NCBI GenBank assembly: GCA_026122225.1
Contig: JANEZZ010000519.1
Coordinates: 1,240,001 to 1,304,000, forward strand
DNA: 64,000 nucleotides
DNA from: Heloderma charlesbogerti
Lineage: Eukaryota > Chordata > Lepidosauria > Squamata > Helodermatidae
Reading direction: 5' to 3'
A program made the translations under genes and the position numbers. Positions 58,695 through 64,000 of this stretch are shown piece by piece. A model generated the notes under the pieces. The model ran no database searches, was not told the origin of the DNA, and saw nothing but the letters and a program-made list of their open reading frames with translations. Position 1 is the first letter of the stretch; each line of letters opens with the position of its first letter.

Positions 58695-61204
58695 TATAAA
58701 ATTTATTTCTGGAAAGACATATTATGGGAAAATATAGCTGTACCAGCCAGAAATTAGTAATAGACTGGTTTTATGGTACATTATATTTAGCTCTTTGAAA
58801 GTTGTAGCTTTTTGTATGTAAGTTTATTGATATAATGAATGACATGAATTTTCCACATTGTTTGCCTCAATAAATAAATATATATATATAAAGAGAGAGA
58901 TCAGCTTCTCCACTTGCTCATTAAGAGTCGTAATTCATTACAATAAAAACGTTCAGTTTCATTTTGCATTTTCCATACCAGGTTACTTTTGTTGTGAAAG
59001 CCACAAAACAAGCACAGAGGCATTTATTTTACATCAGAGTTGTTGGGTTCTTATTTTTTCCAGTTTCTAATGAGGCTGCCATTTTGCATTAGAAAGTTGA
59101 TGAATTATGTAGACAGATTATTACGTTTCCACTCACATTTTCAGCTCTAATACACACCATTGGCTTGCCACGACAAAAGCAGATTTTTCAAGAAGCCAAA
59201 CTGATGGTATGTTAGACAGTAATGTGAAAATGAAACGCCTTTTTCACTTTCATTTATGGCTTTTCCATAATAGGAAAGTTCCCCTGAAGGATAAAATTCC
59301 TTCTTATTCATAGGCTTATTCATTTGCTGTATGAGTGCAAAACAACTGATTATTAGGACTGCTTAGTTGATAGTACACTCATTAAAAACCTACTTTATTG
59401 GTAAATAATGTTGCTTCTTCACCTTCAAAGAGCTTTTTTCTTATGTTTCAGGTAAGAGGAAGTGCTAATAGATACCCATGAAACAAACAAAACTAGCCTG
59501 AGGTAGAAAAAATTCACCCACCCGATCAGCAGACCTAACACAATGGCTGGCCAACCCAATCACACAAAACTCAGTCACACGAGCATGGGTTTCACTACAG
59601 ATTTCTCTCTGCCTTTGCACTTTGTTACAACATGGTAACAAAGGGTGTAAACAAGCAACATTGCTGGTTAGAATACAAGTTAGCATTTAATTACATCCTC
59701 CTTCCTCCACTCTTTATTTGGGAAGCTCAAAGTGGTCTCCCATCTAGAAACTAACTGGTTTGAAACCTGCTTAGCTTTAACAACATAATTGTCCCATGTG
59801 CCCTCAGATCGTTCTCTGCCCCACCCCTACATTCTCTGGGCCAACTGTACTTTGGTTCTTCATGAAAGCAAGAGTTCTCATTTTAGGATTACCCATGTAA
59901 ATACTCAATTGCCCTAAAATGGGGACACCCTCACAAATGCCGTGTTTCTTCACAATTTGCCACTGCATGTGGCTGATGGTATAGTTAAAGCTCTGGAATA
60001 ATTCGAAGCACGACCCATCTTTCCTAGTATGTTTTTAATACCATGTCTCATGCAATGCCAAGCCATGGTTTGGTGCTATGAAAATGAGGCCTCAGGCTCA
60101 GGTGTTCCCTCCTCCTTCTTCTCTCATGCACTCAGTAATTACCTACTTTCTATTTGCAGCAACCCATAGTTTCCTGACTCAGTTAAGCTTTGGTTCCCAC
60201 TTGCCCTGCAAACCAGGATTGATTGCTATTCTCCAGGGCAAGAGCAAACCAATTTGCCAGGTCAGACGTAATGACAAGAGACAGTTGGCAAAAAACACAA
60301 CAACAACTAAGTAAAAACCAACACGAGCCCTTCTGGATTTGTCCTTGTAGCACCAAATCATAGTTTGGCATCACCTCTGAACCGAGGCTTTGGGTTGTTG
60401 GTAAAGTGGCTAACAGTGCAGTGCCATGAGCAGTCTCCGTTCATATGCCTGGACAGTAAATAAGCCTCCATTTACTTAATAAGAAATTCAGAGCTCTCTT
60501 TCTCCCCTAAGAAGCAATTCAATGATGAGAAAACATTAGCAGAAATCCAAAAGAAAAGAGCACGCCAGCAGAAATAGATATCTTAGTGCAAAGAATGCTG
60601 GGAGCACAAAACATTGCTCTTTCCCTTCATTCTTCCAAGTTTCAAGTTTCATTTCAGAATAGTAAGCCTGCTTAGTATATATCAGACTCTAATACAGTCT
60701 GCAAAACATTTCCAGGCAGTGGACTGACTGCAAGGCAAAACATACTTCATAACCCAACGTGAAGTATGGGATATGTAAATACCACAAAAATTATCAGTGT
60801 GTGGACAATGTACACCAAATCCTTCAAGACTCTCAAATTCTCTTTTGCCCAAGAAGGACACGGTTGCTGAAATATAAAATGAATCTTACATTGCTTATTT
60901 GGTGCAGCTTATGGGATCTGGCTTGCTTGTACAGCTCTAAAACAACAGTACTGTCCCCAGCTCGAAGTTTATTACTATTATTATTATTATTTCTGGGTCA
61001 GATTATTAATATTAATCTTCATACACTAGATTCCTGGTTAATCACCTTACCTCATCATCAGATTTTGGATAATGGTATCTAAACTCCTTTAATCTATTAA
61101 TATAAAGAGTATTCTTGTCTGGAGGATGATTCCAGAGATGGCTGTACTCTGTACTTGAACTTATGATGTCAAGCCAGTTAATTCACAACCCACTTCCTTT
61201 AAAA

Positions 61205-61494
61205 CAGGGGTACAGAACCTCAAATCTGGCCCTCCTGGGGTCCCAATCTGGCACTCTGGGGTTCCTCAGATAACCAGGTCCCCTTCCCCTGGCTTCACCC
61301 CCTTTCCCCAACCACAGAGTGTTTGGTGGTTTCCTGTGCCGCTTTTTCCACATTCTAAAAGGCTGAAATGCTTCTCTTAAGAGCTGGTAGTTTTGATCCC
61401 ACCCTTTTGTCTTTTGCTCCACCTGGGATGCAACCCCGAAGGCTTCTCCAAAATGGGATTTGGCCCCTGGGCTGAATGAACTTCAATACCCCTG
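61205..61494 (+). mobile_element. hAT non-autonomous element, family D, copy 2
   Basis: 290 bp with ends CAGGGGTACAGAACCTCAAA and GAACTTCAATACCCCTG, flanked by CTTTAAAA and CTTTAAAG (7 of 8 match). It is an internally shortened relative of 1316-2016. It lies in PLPP3 intron 2, 386 bp from exon 2. Confidence 0.8.
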
Positions 61495-61879
61495 CTTTAA
61501 AGGTTTTTCAATGCAGAATTATCATCAGGGTGCATGGCACTTTACAGAATAACAAAGAATAGTCAAGTCCTGCTCCAAAGGGTCTTGGGACTATTTTATA
61601 ATAATTCCTTTGAGGATTTCAGTCCAGATGAATGACCAGTTAAAAGTGCTATCTAGTTTTGCTTAATTTCACAAAGCACATCAAAAGTTCCAGTTCCAAA
61701 AGTATTTAAAATCTTTTTACTGATTAGCCAATATATCCTAAGCGTCATTTATGAATAGTAACAAAAAAGACAAACAGGCTGTTTGCTACCAAATGTTACT
61801 TTAAAGTATAGAGAATATTTTGATTGCCACCTGATTAGGAGATGCATAGAAGAAACCACAACTGTATTGTCCTACTTAC

Positions 61880-62037
61880 AGCAAGTATAGCTATAAGAAT
61901 GCCTGCAGCACAAAGTACAGCATCGTTGATGGTCTCTCCACTTTTCACAGGATAGCGGATGCTTTCGTCATTACAGTAAAATCCCCGTTTATAGGGTGCG
62001 ATTGTGCTCGTTTCAATGATCAGAAATGGCAGGCCAG
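61880..62037 (-). CDS. PLPP3: PLPP3 exon 2: end of TM1, first extracellular loop, start of TM2
   Basis: 158-bp internal exon. The acceptor reads TTTCTCCTACTAG at the high-coordinate side and the donor reads GTAAGT at 61874-61879. It enters with the last two bases of an Ala codon (phase 1 intron) and leaves on a codon boundary. The 52 full codons begin [12 protein letters not shown], continue through [12 protein letters not shown] and end [17 protein letters not shown]. The GFYCNDESI block, followed by a hydrophobic helix, is the signature of the first extracellular loop and second membrane segment of lipid phosphate phosphatases. The [11 protein letters not shown] version is the PLPP3 form. 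Reading continues upstream into the intron without a stop for a short way (to about 62113), but a clear acceptor at 62038-62040 sets the boundary. No oddity in this exon. Confidence 0.97.
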
Positions 62038-62894
62038 CTAGTAGGAGAAAAACAAAACAAAATAAAAGAGTGGTTAGAAACACAGATAAGCATTGAACAA
62101 CTTGCCCCAGCAACCAAGGGAAATCTACTAAGGGAAATTGACCAAGGGAAATTGACTACTAAGAAGAACCCAATACAGATTTGCAACTCCGCTTGTCCAA
62201 CATGATCAGGCAAATAGACAGGTTGACTTTTTTCCCACAGTAAAAATCCACAATAACCCTTACTACCTCAAATGACCTTTCAGCTGAATTCACCAGACTA
62301 AAATGAGAATTTTGATTTTTAAAACAACAAAAACAAAGTTGGGACAGAAATAACATCTATGGAAACTTGCAAATATGAAGATGGTTTCTATTACTCAGCC
62401 TGTTACTAAAGTGATTTCTAAAGAAGACATCTAAAAAGTAGAAGGTCCTATTTGTCTTTTTGCCTTGACGAATGAGGCCATTGTGCTTCAGAAATGTCCC
62501 CTTAGTAAGAAGCAGGAGCCCACAAATCTTGGCTAGACTTGGTAGCCAGCCAAAATGCGTGGTTGGGGTGCCACTGACCCTAACCTTCCCCTGATTAATA
62601 GGAGGAGTGGAGTCTTGTCTCTCATGTCACACTGGGCTCCAGACATACTCAGAAGCAGAAAGATTTACTACCTCACAGGGTTGTTGTAAGATAAAATGAT
62701 AAATATCCACTTTATTTTTGGTAGAAACAGAGATTTTGTTCCCAGAATTAATTGCGCAACTTTATGTACCTAGAATTAATGGTGCAACCTCATTTCAGTA
62801 TATATGTAAATAATGTATTTCTAAACAATGCACTCAATTTGCAACACTCTCAATAAATGACAGATGGATTAACATAAGCATTCCGGTTTTCTAA

Positions 62895-63064
62895 AATGTA
62901 TTTATTTATTGCATTATTATCCTATCTTTACTCTAAGGAGTAGTGTACATGGCTCTTCATATTTATGCTCACAACAGCCCTGTGAGGTAGGTTCGCCTGA
63001 GGGGCAGTGACTGGCTGACTGAGGATTTAAACCGAGGTCTTCCCAGTTCTAATCTAGCACTGGC
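62895..63064 (-). mobile_element. MIR-like CORE-SINE, reversed
   Basis: TTATTTATTGCATTATTATC, GCTCACAACAGCCCTGTGAG and CTGAGGATTTAAACCGAGGT match 49347-49554. The tRNA-like head is lost. Confidence 0.65.
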
Positions 63065-63570
63065 ATCTTGGACATGACATACATAATTTGTGTCTGGATC
63101 TCAGCAATTTGCTCAGACACACTGTGCATTTAAATTGCTTAAAAAAAAGGTTTGTTCTCCTCAATGGAAGGGCCCTCTGCTTGTGCACAGAGGCACTTTA
63201 AATTCTTTTTGAATAACAACTGTGAATGAAGATGGTAAGGTGGGAGCTGATTCAGATTTTTCAAGACATGGCTACTGGATGTGGGAATGGGATAGGTGGA
63301 GCGTTGGAAGGCAGCAGTCCTGCTATTAAAACTTGCCAAAGGTTGAATCCTGCCCCAGTCATAGCAAACCACCACCTTTCACAGATGTGGGGTGCATTTG
63401 GGACTGTCACTCTGTTTTGTTTCTTTGGCTCCAAAAATACAATTACAGTGTATTTCCCATTGAAACTAATGGGAGGCAGAGGCCCTTTTGGCCTGTAAAA
63501 GCTTCCATTTTGGTGCACTAGTAAAGGTGATATGCAGGGGCTTGGATCTGGACATCCCATATAGATACTA

Positions 63571-64000
63571 GGGATGACGGAGAATTTCTGAGAATTTCTC
63601 CACGAATCTCGGTGAGGCCGAATGCCAATGCATTCGGCCCCCCGAAACTGGCGGTGAAATTCTCCGCCACCCCCCCCCCGCCACCCCCCTGGGATGGGAC
63701 TTACCACCTGCAAATGTCCCTCTCGGCGGTGGGTCCCGGCGGCGTTTCGGAGGCGTTGGGGCGGGGGCAGCAGCCGGTCTTCTGACCGGCTGCCACCTCT
63801 GCCATTACAAAATAAAGTAAAAAAAACCCCAAACCCCGTGATAGGCTACGTAATGATTAACGTAGCCTATCACGGCTAGATTTCCAAAGTCAGACGTGAT
63901 AGGCTACGTTAATCGTCACGTAGCCTATCACGGGTGACTTTGGGGGAAAAAAAAAAGCGCTTACGCAAATGGCGGCGGCCCATGGGCGCCGCCATTTGCA
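63571..64000. repeat. CpG-rich cluster of nested hairpins (unclassified, cut by window end)
   Basis: Five hairpins in 430 bp. (1) GGCCGAATG 63616-63624 with 63631-63639. (2) GCAGCCGGTC 63770-63779 with 63784-63793. (3) CGTGATAGGCTACGT 63837-63851 with 63860-63874. (4) CCAAAGTCA plus the same 15-mer, 63884-63909, with 63918-63943 (24 of 26 pairs). (5) GCAAATGGCGGCG 63965-63977 with 63987-63999. Hairpins 3 and 4 use the same 15-mer, so it occurs four times in alternating orientation. The start near TAGGGATGACGGAG resembles the left ends of other non-autonomous elements. It lies in PLPP3 intron 1. Confidence 0.7.

Larger units (their letters stand above)
48751..61879 (-). other. PLPP3: PLPP3 intron 2
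   Basis: 13129 bp. Outside listed elements, 49560-51180, 51750-52985, 53915-55340, 55485-56655, 57120-58385, 58700-61200 and 61500-61879 show nothing I can assign, apart from AAACCATGG-type short palindromes near 60060-60370. Confidence 0.8.
62038..64000 (-). other. PLPP3: PLPP3 intron 1 (partial)
   Basis: Sequence upstream of exon 2 to the window end. No exon 1 candidate (start codon followed by a basic cytoplasmic stretch and a hydrophobic helix ending Met-Ala) was found. 62040-62890 and 63070-63570 have nothing recognised. Confidence 0.7.

Noticed and set aside
61835..62113. Longer coding start for PLPP3 beginning at 62113
   Set aside because: The extra codons are intron sequence before a clear polypyrimidine-TAG acceptor at 62038-62040, and they do not match the N-terminus of the family.
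63261..63713. 150-codon open frame on the minus strand and a CpG-rich block that might be taken for the PLPP3 promoter or exon 1
   Set aside because: There is no N-terminal PLPP3 sequence, and the block consists of hairpins that look like a mobile or structured repeat.

Overview
The window is a piece of a vertebrate nuclear genome, almost certainly from a squamate reptile (lizard or snake). The basis is a split gene with canonical GT/AG introns of 3.5 to 13 kb together with a repeat set typical of squamates: CR1 and L2 LINEs with recognisable reverse transcriptases, tRNA-derived SINEs, MIR/CORE-type SINEs, and many short palindromic hAT and Harbinger MITEs. The species cannot be named from the sequence alone.

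The only host protein-coding gene I can support is PLPP3 (phospholipid phosphatase 3, also called LPP3 or PPAP2B), on the minus strand. Five coding exons are present: exon 2 (61880-62037), exon 3 (48467-48750), exon 4 (44871-44928), exon 5 (32444-32620) and the last coding exon 6 (24255-24380). All junctions are canonical and the reading phase is preserved from exon to exon. Exon 1 (start codon and cytoplasmic N-terminus) is not seen and should lie beyond position 64000. The 3' UTR appears to run from 24254 to about 22310, with a polyadenylation signal at 22328-22333. The three catalytic motifs of the PAP2 lipid phosphatase family are kept, but three motifs known from human PLPP3 differ: the dityrosine sorting signal, the RGD integrin-binding triplet, and the histidine after the Arg-Pro of motif C1.

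Positions 1 to about 22300 lie downstream of PLPP3 and hold no host gene that I can see. They contain a near full-length CR1 LINE (about 4840-9258) with an intact ORF1 (zinc-finger-like plus SGNH esterase) and a decayed ORF2, a second 5'-truncated CR1 (20577-21845), an L2-like LINE fragment, a possible LTR, and several hAT and Harbinger non-autonomous elements. The introns of PLPP3 carry an L2 LINE with a 545-codon open reverse transcriptase frame (34398-36400), more SINEs and MITEs, and microsatellites. Intron 1, at the window edge, holds a CpG-rich cluster of nested hairpins (63571-64000) that I could not assign to a known family.

With exon 1, the gene exons would make one membrane lipid phosphatase. 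The rest of the window is a layered record of transposon activity. Several nested insertions are readable directly, including one Harbinger MITE whose empty target can be seen in another copy of the same repeat within this window.
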